Shown here piece after piece: positions 16,065-24,487 of a stretch of DNA of 64,000 bases. A model generated the notes under the pieces. It saw nothing but the letters and a program-made list of their open reading frames with translations. It searched no databases and had not been told where the DNA came from. The DNA comes from Micromonospora coriariae. Lineage in GTDB: Bacteria > Actinomycetota > Actinomycetes > Mycobacteriales > Micromonosporaceae. Location of the stretch: positions 868,001 through 932,000 of the forward strand of contig NZ_LT607412.1 of the NCBI RefSeq assembly GCF_900091455.1. Reading direction: 5' to 3'. Position numbers and translations under genes: made by a program. Position 1 is the first letter of the stretch; every line of letters starts with the position of its first letter.

Positions 16065-16209
16065 CCAGAGAACCAACGGTGACCATCGAGACGATCTCGT
16101 GCGGTTGGTCCTCAACGTCCATGAGGCAGACTCTGGCGGTCGAGCCGCGCAGGCTCACCTCGAACTGGGCATCGCCGGCAAAAGGCGAAATGTGCGGACG
16201 CCTTGCCTG

Positions 16210-16240
16210 TTGACTCTCACATCGTGTCAGGGGCCAGGAT
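16210..16240 (+). promoter_or_regulatory. MerR-type promoter with 19-bp spacer
   Basis: TTGACT (16210-16215) and CAGGAT (16235-16240) are 19 bases apart, the spacing used by MerR-controlled promoters, with TGAC...GTCA half-sites around CTCACATCGT. The predicted transcript start coincides with the GTG start codon at 16247, so the message would be leaderless and autoregulated. Confidence 0.55.
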
Positions 16241-16246
16241 GGAGTC

Positions 16247-17083
16247 GTGTTCAGCATCGGAGACTTCGCCGCGCTTGGTCGCGTGTCCGTGCGCATGCTG
16301 CGTCATTACGACGCGATCGGGCTGCTGACGCCGGCCAGGACCGACCCGGCCACCGGGTACCGCTATTACCAGGCCGACCAGCTGCGCCGGCTCAACCGGA
16401 TCATCGCCTTGAAGGATCTCGGCCTGACCCTTGAGAAGGTCGCTGCCATTCTCGACGACAAGGTCAGTGTCGAGCAGCTGCACGGCATGCTGCGGCTTCG
16501 ACGAGCGCAGATGGAGGCGCAGTTGAGCGCCGACACCGCCCGGCTGATCAGCATCGAGGCGCGACTGCGCATGATCGAGGAGGAGGGATATATGAGCACC
16601 GAGGACGTGGTACTCAAGCAGATCGCGCCCGTCCGCGTGGCCGAACTGTCCGCGCTGGCCGCCAGTTACGACGGTGAGGACATCGGCCCGGTGATCGGAC
16701 CGTTGTACAACGAAATGTGGCGTCGCCTGGGCGCTACCGGAGTTCGCCCGAGCGGGGCCCCGATCGCGTACTACGAACCGGACACCGGCACAGGCGGCGA
16801 CGGGCAGACAGTGCTCGTGCACGCGGCCGTCGAGGTGGTGTCCGGCACGAGCGGCGCTGACGACCTCGACCTGCGAGACCTGCCGGGTATCGAGTCAGCA
16901 GCGACGATCGTGCACCGTGGCCCGATGAACGAGGCATTCCGCAGCATGCAGATCCTGGCCCGTTGGATCGACGACAACGGGTACAAGCCGGTGGGTTACG
17001 CCCGGGAAGTCTGCCTCCAGTTTGATCCACAGAACCCGGCCAACTGGGTACACGAATTCCAGCTCGAAGTGACTCGGGCTTAA
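16247..17083 (+). CDS. MerR family regulator with GyrI-like effector domain
   Basis: A 278-residue BmrR/TipA-like regulator. Residues 1-70 form the MerR DNA-binding domain (SIGDFAALGRVSVRMLRHYD, GYRYYQADQLRRL), 75-112 a long dimerisation helix, and 120-278 a GyrI-like small-molecule binding domain ending in NPANWVHEFQLEV. The GTG start falls at the predicted transcription start of its own promoter. No partner transporter is adjacent, so it probably acts elsewhere as well as on itself. The effector is unknown, most likely a hydrophobic cation or drug. Confidence 0.9.
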   Translation: MFSIGDFAALGRVSVRMLRHYDAIGLLTPARTDPATGYRYYQADQLRRLNRIIALKDLGLTLEKVAAILDDKVSVEQLHGMLRLRRAQMEAQLSADTARLISIEARLRMIEEEGYMSTEDVVLKQIAPVRVAELSALAASYDGEDIGPVIGPLYNEMWRRLGATGVRPSGAPIAYYEPDTGTGGDGQTVLVHAAVEVVSGTSGADDLDLRDLPGIESAATIVHRGPMNEAFRSMQILARWIDDNGYKPVGYAREVCLQFDPQNPANWVHEFQLEVTRA

Positions 17084-17175
17084 CCGCGCAGGCACCGGCC
17101 GCCCTGGCACTGGTCGGCATACGGGTCGCGCCCGCGCTCCCCGGGCCGCCTGCACCGCCCTGCCGGACGGACCGG

Positions 17176-17358
17176 CTACTCCTCCGGGACGCGCGGCCCA
17201 ACCTCGCCCCGCTTCAAGTGCTCCGCATTGCGGTCGGCTTCGCTGTCGGCGTGCGCAGCCCCGGAGCCCGGGTCTGTCGTTCGGCGCCCCTCGGCGTCCT
17301 GATACACCTCGCCGGTCTCGAGGGCTCTCTCCTGCTGACTCTGCTCAGGGCTGGTCAT
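17176..17358 (-). CDS. Small hydrophilic hypothetical protein
   Basis: Sixty residues, strongly charged and without hydrophobic segments (EQSQQERALETGEVYQDAEG, GSGAAHADSEADRNAEHLKR), so probably disordered. The ATG at 17358 is chosen over a longer TTG start at 17391. It reads like the small acidic proteins often annotated as hypothetical in actinomycetes. No function can be assigned. Confidence 0.5.
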   Translation of the reverse strand: MTSPEQSQQERALETGEVYQDAEGRRTTDPGSGAAHADSEADRNAEHLKRGEVGPRVPEE

Positions 17359-17519
17359 AGCCACCCAACTACCCTCCGGCCCCACCAGCAAACGGATACA
17401 CCTGCTGTTCGACCGGCGTCTCCTCGCCGAGGAGGCCTTCCTGATGTCGGCTTTGTGCTCCGGCCGTGTTTCCGCAGGTGGTACGCCGCCGGCCTGGCGA
17501 TGCGTGAGTGCCGCTGATT

Positions 17520-17541
17520 CTTCACTCGGATGTCACCAATC
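17520..17541 (+). promoter_or_regulatory. Candidate PHO box
   Basis: Two 11-base direct repeat units, CTTCACTCGGA and TGTCACCAATC, resemble the PhoP-binding repeat of streptomycetes (GTTCACC-type units at 11-base spacing). They lie 84-105 bases before the phoX start, the place expected for phosphate-starvation activation. Only two units are visible. Confidence 0.4.
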
Positions 17542-17624
17542 GATCCCGCAGGTGACGCGTCCGTGTCTGTCCGCAGGAGTTGGCTGTCGATCGTCGCACT
17601 TGTCTCGACCAGGAGCTGATCCGC

Positions 17625-19079
17625 GTGCCTTCCTCTCGTCGTACCTTCCTCGCTGGTGGCGCCGCCGCTGGCGTAGGCCTTGTCGTCGCCGGCGGCCTGC
17701 CGTCCCTGGCGCAGGCCCACCCGGGCCGGCCTCACCCGCCGGTCAAGGCCGGCCACCTGCCCTTCCCGCCGCTCGTGGACGACCCCAAGGGGATCCTCGC
17801 CCTGCCCGAGGGCTTCAGCTACACCGTGGTCACCCGCACCGGCGTCACCCGGCTCGACCGCGGCCAGGGCATGACCCCGGCCGACCACGACGGCATGGCC
17901 GTCTACGACGCCGGCCACGGCCGTTACAACCTGATCCAGAACCACGAGATCGACCCCGGCGCTGAGTTCGGCGTGCCGCACGTCAAGGGCACGGTGTACG
18001 ACCCGGGCGCCGTCGACGCGGGCGGGTGCACCGTGATCAAGACCGACCGGGCGGGCCGGAACCTGGGTGAGTTCGTCGCCCTCTCCGGCACCATCTCCAA
18101 CTGCGCCGGCGGGCCGACCCCCTGGGGCACCTGGCTCACCTGCGAGGAGACCGAGGACCGGGCCGGCGACAAATGGGAGGAGGGCAGCCGGTCCGGCGTC
18201 TACCAGAAGGACCACGGCTACGTCTTCGAGGTGTGGGCCGACGGCAGCGCGGACCCGAAGCCGATCAAGTGCCTGGGCCGCTACTCCCACGAGGCCCTGG
18301 CGGTCGACAAGGACCGCACTCGGGTCTACCTCTCCGAGGACGCCGACGGGCCCAACGGCCTCTTCTACCGCTGGACGGCGCCGCACGGCGTCAAGCTCGG
18401 CCCCGGCGTGCTCACCCGGCTCGCACCGAACGCCGGTGTCCTCGCCGCGATGCAGATCATCATGGACGACGGCTCGGTGCTGCCGGACGTCGCCTACCTG
18501 ACCTCCGCCCAGCTGGGCCGCCCCTTCCCGGTCCGCTGGATCGAGGTGCCGGACCGCGACGCGCGGACCACGTCGGTGCGCGAGCAGTTCGCCGACGGCC
18601 AGGTCACCCGCGGACGCAAGTTCGAAGGCGTGTGGGCCACCGACGAGGGCGTATACGTGGTCAACTCCTACGCCTGGGACGACGGTGACCTGCCGGCCGA
18701 CGCGGCGCCGCACGACGGCATGGTCTGGTTCTACAACTACAAGGCGCAGACCATCCAGCTCGTGACGTACTTCCCGCACCAGACCGCAGCCGAGGAAGGG
18801 TCGCCGGTCAAGTACACCGACCTCACCTTCGACGGCCCGGACAACGTGACAGTCACCCCGTGGGGAAGCCTCGTGCTCGCCGAGGACGGCAAGGGCGCCT
18901 CGCACGTGCTCAGCACGATCCCGGGTGGCCCGACGTACGCGATCGCCCGCAACCAGCTCAACGACTCGGAGTTCTGCGGACCGACCTTCTCCGCCGACGG
19001 CAAGGTGCTCTTCGTCAACATGCAGGACCCGGGTCTCACCCTGGCCATCACCGGCCCGTGGGAGACGTACCTGGGCTGA
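17625..19079 (+). CDS. phoX: PhoX-type alkaline phosphatase, Tat-exported
   Basis: A 484-residue DUF839/PhoX phosphatase releasing phosphate from phosphomonoesters outside the cell. The Tat signal peptide is clear (SSRRTFLAGGAAAGVGLVVA, cleavage near AQAHP), as needed for a cofactor-bearing enzyme folded before export. Family motifs include LIQNHEIDPGAEFG, GTWLTCEETEDRAG, YSHEALAVD and LYLSEDA-like VYLSEDADGPNGLFYRW, which carry the iron/calcium ligands. The GTG at 17625 follows AGGAG by 9 bases; a TTG at 17580 would add an unlikely extension before the twin arginines. A PHO-box-like repeat lies upstream. Confidence 0.92.
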   Translation: MPSSRRTFLAGGAAAGVGLVVAGGLPSLAQAHPGRPHPPVKAGHLPFPPLVDDPKGILALPEGFSYTVVTRTGVTRLDRGQGMTPADHDGMAVYDAGHGRYNLIQNHEIDPGAEFGVPHVKGTVYDPGAVDAGGCTVIKTDRAGRNLGEFVALSGTISNCAGGPTPWGTWLTCEETEDRAGDKWEEGSRSGVYQKDHGYVFEVWADGSADPKPIKCLGRYSHEALAVDKDRTRVYLSEDADGPNGLFYRWTAPHGVKLGPGVLTRLAPNAGVLAAMQIIMDDGSVLPDVAYLTSAQLGRPFPVRWIEVPDRDARTTSVREQFADGQVTRGRKFEGVWATDEGVYVVNSYAWDDGDLPADAAPHDGMVWFYNYKAQTIQLVTYFPHQTAAEEGSPVKYTDLTFDGPDNVTVTPWGSLVLAEDGKGASHVLSTIPGGPTYAIARNQLNDSEFCGPTFSADGKVLFVNMQDPGLTLAITGPWETYLG

Positions 19080-19094
19080 CGGAGCCGGACCGAC

Positions 19095-19128
19095 CGGTGG
19101 GGTCAGGCCATTCCGCCTGCCCCCACCG
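19095..19128. terminator. Terminator hairpin after phoX
   Basis: A 14-bp stem with one mismatch (19095-19108 with 19115-19128) and loop CATTCC, 16 bases after the phoX stop and facing the convergent SnoaL-like gene. Confidence 0.55.
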
Positions 19129-19179
19129 CAGGTACGACGCCAGGTTCGTCCGACACCCGGAAGTGGCGCGGTCCTCGGG

Positions 19180-19578
19180 TCACGAACCGTCCGGAGGATT
19201 GGCCGGCTGCTGTCCCGGCCAGAACGGCCACTCCTCGAACGACCGGCAACGTCCGTCGTCCGCGAATCGCATGATCCACAGGTCGCGGTACTCCTGGTTG
19301 ACCGGGTCGCCGTAGCGGACCTCCTGGCGCGACACCGCGGTGTCGCCGTCGACCGCGACGATCTCCCTGGTCATCTGGAACACCTCGTCGGGACCATTGC
19401 GCTGCTCTTCCCACATCCGGGCGATCGCCGGCAGGCCGACGACAGGCGTCCAGTACGGCCCCTGCTGGTAGCTCGCATCCTCGGTGAAGAGCGTGACCAG
19501 CGCGTCCGTGCCCGGCGTCCGCCACACCTGCTCGTAGGCGGCGAGCCAATCGGCGACGTGGTTCCTGTTCATGGACAT
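19180..19578 (-). CDS. SnoaL/NTF2-like protein
   Basis: A 132-residue NTF2-fold protein: WLAAYEQVWRTPGTDALVTL, FTEDASYQQGPYWTPVVGLP and the C-terminal strands FADDGRCRSFEEWPFWPG are characteristic. Such proteins are small-molecule binding pockets or minor enzymes; no catalytic role can be assigned. The ATG at 19578 was chosen, with a further in-frame ATG at 19572. It is divergent from the ECF41 sigma gene, whose product also ends in a SnoaL-like domain. Confidence 0.8.
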   Translation of the reverse strand: MSMNRNHVADWLAAYEQVWRTPGTDALVTLFTEDASYQQGPYWTPVVGLPAIARMWEEQRNGPDEVFQMTREIVAVDGDTAVSRQEVRYGDPVNQEYRDLWIMRFADDGRCRSFEEWPFWPGQQPANPPDGS

Positions 19579-19679
19579 CACCCTGCCACTCACCGGGCGG
19601 CCCGCGGCGGGAACCGGCCCCCGATCCACGAGAGAAGCCGTGCTCAGCTGGAGGCGTTGCGGGTAAATATGATCGGCTC

Positions 19680-20622
19680 ATGCCTCTGACAGTGGACGAC
19701 GTCGACCGATTCGAGCTGTCGAGGCCCCGTCTGGAGGCCATCGCCTACCGTCTCCTCGGCTCCGCGCACGAGGCAGAGGACGTCGTGCAGGAGACGTTCT
19801 TGCGCTGGCAGGCCGCCGACGTCGACCGGGTCGAGGTCCCCGAGGCTTGGCTGACGAAGGTACTCACCAACCTGTGCCTCAACCTGCTCACCACCGCGCG
19901 TGCACGCCGCGAGACCTACGTGGGCCGATGGCTCCCCGAGCCGCTGCTCGCGGGGGGATCCGATGCTCGGCCCGGCCGACACCGCCGAGCAGCGCGAATC
20001 GGTCTCGTACGCGGTCCTCACGCTCATGGAGCGCCTGTCCCCCAACGAACGGGCCGTGTACGTGCTGCGGGAGGCGTTCGACTACCCGCACCGGGAGATC
20101 GCCCAGATCCTCGACATCACCGAGGCCGCCAGCCAGCAGATCTTTCACCGTGCCAAGAAGCATGTCGCGTACGGCAAAGCCCGCAGCGAAGTTGAGCGGG
20201 CCGCCGCCCGGCGGATCGTCGAGGAGTTCCTCGCGGCCGCCACCAGTGGCCAGACCGATGAGCTCGTACGCCTGCTCACCACGGACGCCATCTCCATCGG
20301 CGACGGCGGCGGGAAGGTTCCGGCACGCACCGAGGCGTTCGAGGGAGCCGTCGCGGTCGCGAAGTTCGTGTGGGGCTTGTTCAAGCCTGCGGAGGCCAAG
20401 CGCGCCATCGTCGGCGGCTCGCCCGAGATATACGCCTGGACCGCCAATGGCGAACCCGCCGTTGTGGCCGTCGTGCAAGGCCGGGTTGTCGCCATCATGT
20501 GCCTGGAGGTCACCGTCGAGGGCATCACTGCCTGCCGTACCCAGGCAAACCCCGACAAGCTCGAACGCGCGACCGAGCAATGGGCGGCAGCCAACCATGG
20601 GGAGCCCCTGCTGACGGTATGA
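19680..20622 (+). pseudogene. ECF41-type sigma factor, interrupted by a single-base frameshift
   Basis: The first frame (from 19680) encodes sigma region 2 (YRLLGSAHEAEDVVQETFLR, WLTKVLTNLCLNLL) up to WLPEPLLAG; the second frame continues DPMLGPADTAEQRESVSYAV, region 4 (YPHREIAQILDITEAASQQI) and a SnoaL-like C-terminal domain to 20622. Removing one G from the run of six at 19952-19957 restores a continuous 313-residue protein, the normal size of ECF41 factors, whose C-terminal domain controls activity. NPDKL near the end matches the ECF41 tail. The downstream epimerase fits the ECF41 habit of sitting beside its target oxidoreductase/epimerase gene. It is a broken gene, a sequencing error or slippage-expressed. 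Confidence 0.8.
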
Positions 20623-20708
20623 CGTGGATCACCTTCGACTCCTGTCAGGAATCGGCAGGCCATCCGGTTCAAGTGACGAATCCGAACCGGACAGCAAGGG
20701 AGCCGACG

Positions 20709-21644
20709 ATGAGAGTGCTGGTGGCAGGAGCGACCGGAGCGATGGGCAAGGAGCTGGTGCCGCGTCTGGTCGATGCGGGACACCAGGTGTTCGCCATGGT
20801 CCGCAGCGAATCCAACAAGGCCAGGGCAGCACAGCTGGGTGCGGTACCGGTCGTCGCCGACGCGCTGGATCGCGCCCAGGTCGAGGCGGCCGTGCGCCAG
20901 GCCGCCCCAGAGGTGATCGTCAACCAGCTGACCGCCATCGGGCACGTCGACACCCGCCATTTCGAACGCAGCTTCGCCGCCACCGACCGGCTGCGGATCG
21001 AGGGCACCGACAACCTGCTCGCGGCCGCACGCGCCACAGGAGTACGACGGTTCGTCGCCCAGAGCAACGGCGCGTTCACCTACACGCGGACCGGCGGGCC
21101 GGTCAAGAACGAACAAGACTCCCTGGATCGCTCACCGGTCGGCCAGATGGCCCCTATGATCGCCGCGATCGAGCACTTGGAGAAGGCCGTGCTGGGCGCC
21201 GCCTGGACCGAAGGGATCGTGCTGCGCTACGGCGCTTTCTACGGAGCCGGCACGTCCATGGCGCCAGGATCCGAGCAGCTCGAGATGATCCGCAAACGCA
21301 GGTTCCCGGTCGTCGGCGACGGCGGCGGGGTGTGGTCGTTCATCCACATCGCCGATGCCGCCGAGGCCACGGTCGCAGCGGTGGAGAACGGCGGCCGCGG
21401 TGTCTACAACATCGTCGATGACGACCCCGCCCCGGTCGCCGAATGGCTGCCGGAACTGGCAGCGATGCTGGGCGCCAAGAAACCGATGCGCGTACCGCGG
21501 TTCATCGGACGCCTCGCCGCCGGACAGGCCGGCGTCGTGCTCATGACCGAACTGCGCGGCGCATCCAACGCCAAGGCCAAGCGCGAACTGGGCTGGCACC
21601 CGACACACCCCACCTGGCGCCAAGGCTTCCGGGTTGTGCCGTGA
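20709..21644 (+). CDS. NAD(P)-dependent epimerase/dehydratase family protein
   Basis: A 311-residue extended SDR. The nucleotide motif VLVAGATGAMGKELVPRL opens the protein; FVAQSNGAF and the later HIADAAEATVAAVENG with YNIVDDDPAPV are typical of NAD-dependent epimerases, while the usual YxxxK catalytic pair is not obvious. The ATG at 20709 has AAGGGAG 6 bases upstream. Lying 86 bases after an ECF41 sigma gene, it is the likely target of that sigma factor; I could not find the published ECF41 promoter motif in between. The substrate is unknown. Confidence 0.88.
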   Translation: MRVLVAGATGAMGKELVPRLVDAGHQVFAMVRSESNKARAAQLGAVPVVADALDRAQVEAAVRQAAPEVIVNQLTAIGHVDTRHFERSFAATDRLRIEGTDNLLAAARATGVRRFVAQSNGAFTYTRTGGPVKNEQDSLDRSPVGQMAPMIAAIEHLEKAVLGAAWTEGIVLRYGAFYGAGTSMAPGSEQLEMIRKRRFPVVGDGGGVWSFIHIADAAEATVAAVENGGRGVYNIVDDDPAPVAEWLPELAAMLGAKKPMRVPRFIGRLAAGQAGVVLMTELRGASNAKAKRELGWHPTHPTWRQGFRVVP

Positions 21645-21776
21645 CCTGCTGAGCGTCGTTCTTCCTTATCCATACGCACGTCCGTCGTCAGCACGGCGGA
21701 CTCTGGTACGCCGCACGGTCCGGGGCCCCGGTTTAACCCGGTGCTGGATCTCCATGCCGACTGTTAGCGTCGCGGC

Positions 21777-22316
21777 ATGTTCGCCACCGATCGGGTCCGA
21801 CTGCGCCCGCCCACGCCGGACGACGCGCCGAACATGTTCCGCCTGTACGGTGATCCCGAGTTGCACCTGATCACGGACGGCGAGCCGTTCGTGCCGCGCC
21901 ATGTCGGCCAGGTCCGGGCCCGGCTGGAGAAAAAGGTCACCGAGCCGCCCGACGGCCAGACCCAGGTGTCGCTGCTGGCCGAGACCGTGGCCGACGGCAC
22001 TTTCCTCGGTGGCAGCGTGCTGTGGGGGATCAACGCGTTCAGTCGGTACGCCCACCTCGGTATCTCGCTGCTACCCGAGGCACGTGGCCAGGGGTACGGG
22101 ACCGAAGTGATCCGGCTGCTCTGCCGGTACGGCTTCCGCAACCGCAACCTGCGCCGTCTGGAACTGGAGACGCTGGCCAGCAACACGGCCATGCGGCGGA
22201 CCGCTGAGACATGCGGCTTCACGCACGAAGGCACGCAGCGGGAGCGCGAGTACGACGGCGACGGCTTCGCAGACATGGTGATCTACGGTCTGCTCCGGCG
22301 CGACTGGACGCCGTAG
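21777..22316 (+). CDS. GNAT family N-acetyltransferase (RimJ/RimL type)
   Basis: A 179-residue acetyltransferase using acetyl-CoA. It has the RimJ/RimL-type start (RVRLRPPTPDDAPNMFRLYG), the acetyl-CoA loop ISLLPEARGQGYGTEVIRLL (Q/RxxGxG/A in RGQGYG) and the C-terminal LETLASNTAMRRTAETCGF. A TAGCGT hexamer lies 7 bases before the ATG, so the message may be leaderless. The target could be a protein N-terminus or a small amine. Confidence 0.88.
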   Translation: MFATDRVRLRPPTPDDAPNMFRLYGDPELHLITDGEPFVPRHVGQVRARLEKKVTEPPDGQTQVSLLAETVADGTFLGGSVLWGINAFSRYAHLGISLLPEARGQGYGTEVIRLLCRYGFRNRNLRRLELETLASNTAMRRTAETCGFTHEGTQREREYDGDGFADMVIYGLLRRDWTP

Positions 22317-22402
22317 CTCGTGAGAACGCTGAGTGCGTACCGCAGTCAGGCCCTGGTGTCGTACAGGTCAAGGGCGATGCTCGGTTTGCGTGTGATCCTC
22401 GG

Positions 22403-23017
22403 TCAGGAGCCGGCGACGTTGATGGCGCTGCGCGCGTGGGTGGAGTTCTCGACCGCGTCGAGTAGGACTGCGGCGGCATCTGCGCGGGTGAGCGGACGGG
22501 GTCGGTCGAGCAGGTCGCGGCTGATCTGCACGCCGCCCCGCGCGGGCCGGTCGAGCAGGCGGTTCAGGCGCACGATTGTCCAGTCCAGGTCGGAGGCCGA
22601 GACGACCACCTCCATCCGCGCGGCATCTGCGTAGGCGTCGGCGAACAACCGCCGCAGCAGTGCGATGGGCAGCCGGGGACTGTCGGCCACGATCGGATAT
22701 GCGCTGGTGACGGCGAGCCGGCGCACACCGGCGTGGGCCATGCTCGTGGCGAGGACGCGTGCCACCGCCTCGGCGTGGTGCGGGCCCTTGCGATCCGGTG
22801 CGGAGATGATGGCGATCACGGCGTCGGCGTCGCTGATGGCGGCCCGTACCGAAGCCGCGTCACGCCCGTCGCCGGTCACGACTCTGGTCGGGGCCGGGGT
22901 TGGTGGCAACGTGTGTGGCCGGCGGCTGAACGCGGTGATGCGATGGCCGCGCCGTAGCCCTTCGCTGACCACGAGCCGGCCGGTGCGGCCGGTCGAGCCG
23001 AGCACGGTGAGGTTCAT
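22403..23017 (-). CDS. NAD(P)H-binding NmrA/SDRa5-like oxidoreductase
   Basis: A 204-residue atypical SDR with the nucleotide motif LTVLGSTGRTGRLVVSEGLR, the arginine of the NADPH-preferring type in AFSRRP, and VRRLAVTSAYPI / DLDWTIVRLNRL as in YwnB/BVR-B-like flavin or quinone reductases. Its ATG overlaps the TGA of the SnoaL-like gene upstream by one base (TGATG), so translation is coupled. The pair sits behind a tandem MarR operator. The substrate is unknown. Confidence 0.85.
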   Translation of the reverse strand: MNLTVLGSTGRTGRLVVSEGLRRGHRITAFSRRPHTLPPTPAPTRVVTGDGRDAASVRAAISDADAVIAIISAPDRKGPHHAEAVARVLATSMAHAGVRRLAVTSAYPIVADSPRLPIALLRRLFADAYADAARMEVVVSASDLDWTIVRLNRLLDRPARGGVQISRDLLDRPRPLTRADAAAVLLDAVENSTHARSAINVAGS

Positions 23018-23481
23018 CAGGCTCCTTCACCCTCGGTTCGCGTCATCAGCCGGCCCATGATGGTGCGTGACCAGGGCCGGTACCGGGTGTTCTGGAACGC
23101 GGCCACCGGCCAGTCCTCACCTCGACGCACCACGACGAACGTCACAGCGGACAGGCGTTTCGCCGACGGTTCGGCACGGCCGCGCTGCCAGCGCATGATG
23201 ATGCCGCCGAGCGCGCACACGACTGCGACATCGGGCGCGACGAACCGGATGCTCGGAGGTCGCATCGTCATACGGGAGCCGCGCATGATGCCGGCGAACA
23301 GCGCTCGATGTCCGTCCGCGATCGCCTGTCGGCCGGCCATTCTGGTGCCGTCGAAGGCGGTGTAGTCGGCGTCCTCGGTGAACAGGGCCGCGTACCGGCC
23401 GGGATCACCCTCGTGCCAGGCGTCGGCGACCCGGGCCAACGTCTCGCGAATCGCGGCCTCGACCGCAGTAGTGTCACTCAT
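23017..23481 (-). CDS. SgcJ/EcaC-type SnoaL-like protein
   Basis: A 154-residue NTF2-fold protein with the SgcJ/DUF4440 signature (AVEAAIRETLARVADAWHEG, YAALFTEDADYTAFDGTRMA, GRQAIADGHRALFAGI, SAVTFVVVRR). The ATG at 23481 is preceded by GGGAG at a 7-base spacing. It is the first gene of a two-gene operon with the NmrA-like reductase and directly follows the MarR operator at 23498-23532. Its role may be small-molecule binding or an accessory step for the reductase; uncertain. Confidence 0.85.
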   Translation of the reverse strand: MSDTTAVEAAIRETLARVADAWHEGDPGRYAALFTEDADYTAFDGTRMAGRQAIADGHRALFAGIMRGSRMTMRPPSIRFVAPDVAVVCALGGIIMRWQRGRAEPSAKRLSAVTFVVVRRGEDWPVAAFQNTRYRPWSRTIMGRLMTRTEGEGA

Positions 23482-23497
23482 CGACCACTCCCATAGA

Positions 23498-23532
23498 AGT
23501 TTACTCTGCTAAAAAGTTTAGCGAAGTAAACT
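23498..23532. promoter_or_regulatory. Tandem MarR operator
   Basis: A 35-bp fully dyad-symmetric, AT-rich element centred on 23515: AGTTTACT (23498-23505) pairs with AGTAAACT (23525-23532), and CTAAA (23509-23513) with TTTAG (23517-23521). It can also be read as two TTTA-N6-TAAA sites (23500-23513 and 23517-23530) 17 bases apart. It sits 17 bases before the SnoaL-like start and just after the marR gene, so the MarR protein probably represses the two-gene operon. Confidence 0.7.
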
Positions 23533-23549
23533 ATCCTCTGCAAGCGTGG

Positions 23550-24086
23550 TCAGGCTCGAGTGTCGTTGCTCAGCCGTGCGGTCTGGTCGCGGAGGATGCT
23601 GGTCACGTTGGTGACGAAGTGGTCGATGGTGGCAAGCTGCTCCGGGGTATAGCCGTCGGCCAGCTTCATCATGGCCTCCCGCATGGGCTCGAAGACGGGC
23701 CGCAGATCAGCGTTGACCCGGTCCACGTCGACCACCACGAACGTCTTGCGCCGATCCGCGGCGTCGGAGACACGCTGGGCGTACCCGGCCCGGGCAAGGC
23801 GGTCCACGAGCCCGGTGACCGCGCCCGGCGTGAGCCCGAGCTCCCGAGCGAGATCGCCCGACGTGACAGGCCCGCGGCGGGTCAACACGTCCAGAGCCTT
23901 GTTCTCCGTCGCGGTCAGGCCACGACGGGCAGCGACCGCCTCATGGAACATGATCACAGCCGCACTCAGCTCCCGGCCGAGAAGCTCACCGAGGTCCGGT
24001 GTGTCGCCATCGGGCCCATCCGGGTGACGTGATCGCCGCGCCAACTGACCTGGCTCCCTTCCGCTGGGGGCCGCCACGGCCGCCAT
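23550..24086 (-). CDS. MarR family transcriptional regulator
   Basis: A 178-residue winged-helix repressor: LTATENKALDVLTRRGPVTS, GDLARELGLTPGAVTGLVDR (recognition helix) and the wing AGYAQRVSDAADRRKTFVVV are all present. The ATG at 24086 is the most plausible of several; the frame runs further upstream without family similarity. It lies immediately upstream of, and in line with, the SnoaL-NmrA pair and its tandem operator, which identifies its likely target. The ligand is probably a phenolic or oxidising compound, by family precedent only. Confidence 0.88.
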   Translation of the reverse strand: MAAVAAPSGREPGQLARRSRHPDGPDGDTPDLGELLGRELSAAVIMFHEAVAARRGLTATENKALDVLTRRGPVTSGDLARELGLTPGAVTGLVDRLARAGYAQRVSDAADRRKTFVVVDVDRVNADLRPVFEPMREAMMKLADGYTPEQLATIDHFVTNVTSILRDQTARLSNDTRA

Positions 24087-24275
24087 CGAGGTGTCCCGAC
24101 CAGTATGCGGTTCGAGGTCCAACCGCTTCCGCGCAGGTCGCGGGCGGATTCGAGCGATCGTCACAGCGGCGCTCGTCAGAGTGCCAAGTGGCGTTGAAAA
24201 CGTCGGCCGGGTTCGCCAGCCGAGAGTCCTGCGAGGCCGGTCAGCTTGGAAGGTGCCTTGAATCCCGTCCCGGGC

Positions 24276-24410
24276 GAACAACGCGACGAGGCAGAAGCGG
24301 CCGCCGGCAACACATGGCACGAGAACGACGTGGCATTCGCCACGCACTATGACATGCCCATCGGGCCGCGCAACTTCCAGCGCTCCGGGCAAACCCAGTG
24401 CGAAAGAGCT
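24276..24410 (+). pseudogene. Internal fragment of a tyrosine recombinase
   Basis: The translated stretch EQRDEAEAAAGNTWHENDVA ... PIGPRNFQRSGQTQCERA corresponds residue for residue to the block EQRDEARAAASKAWHETDLV ... RNFQRSWQTRCEKA in the better-preserved fragment at 25315. Neither the N-terminal domain nor the catalytic residues are present. The two copies have diverged, so this is a remnant of a second integrase or an old duplication. The remaining sequence from 24087 to 24487 shows nothing else convincing. Confidence 0.6.
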
Positions 24411-24487
24411 CCGCGCCGAACCGCTCCTCCACCATGTCCAGGAGCACGCCGCACACCCGGCGAAGGTCCACGTGGCAGGCTGCGGTG

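Noticed and set aside
20623..20708. An ECF41 target promoter before the epimerase
   Set aside because: TGTCAGG at about 20642 is close to the -35 TGTCACA, but no CGTC follows at the expected distance.
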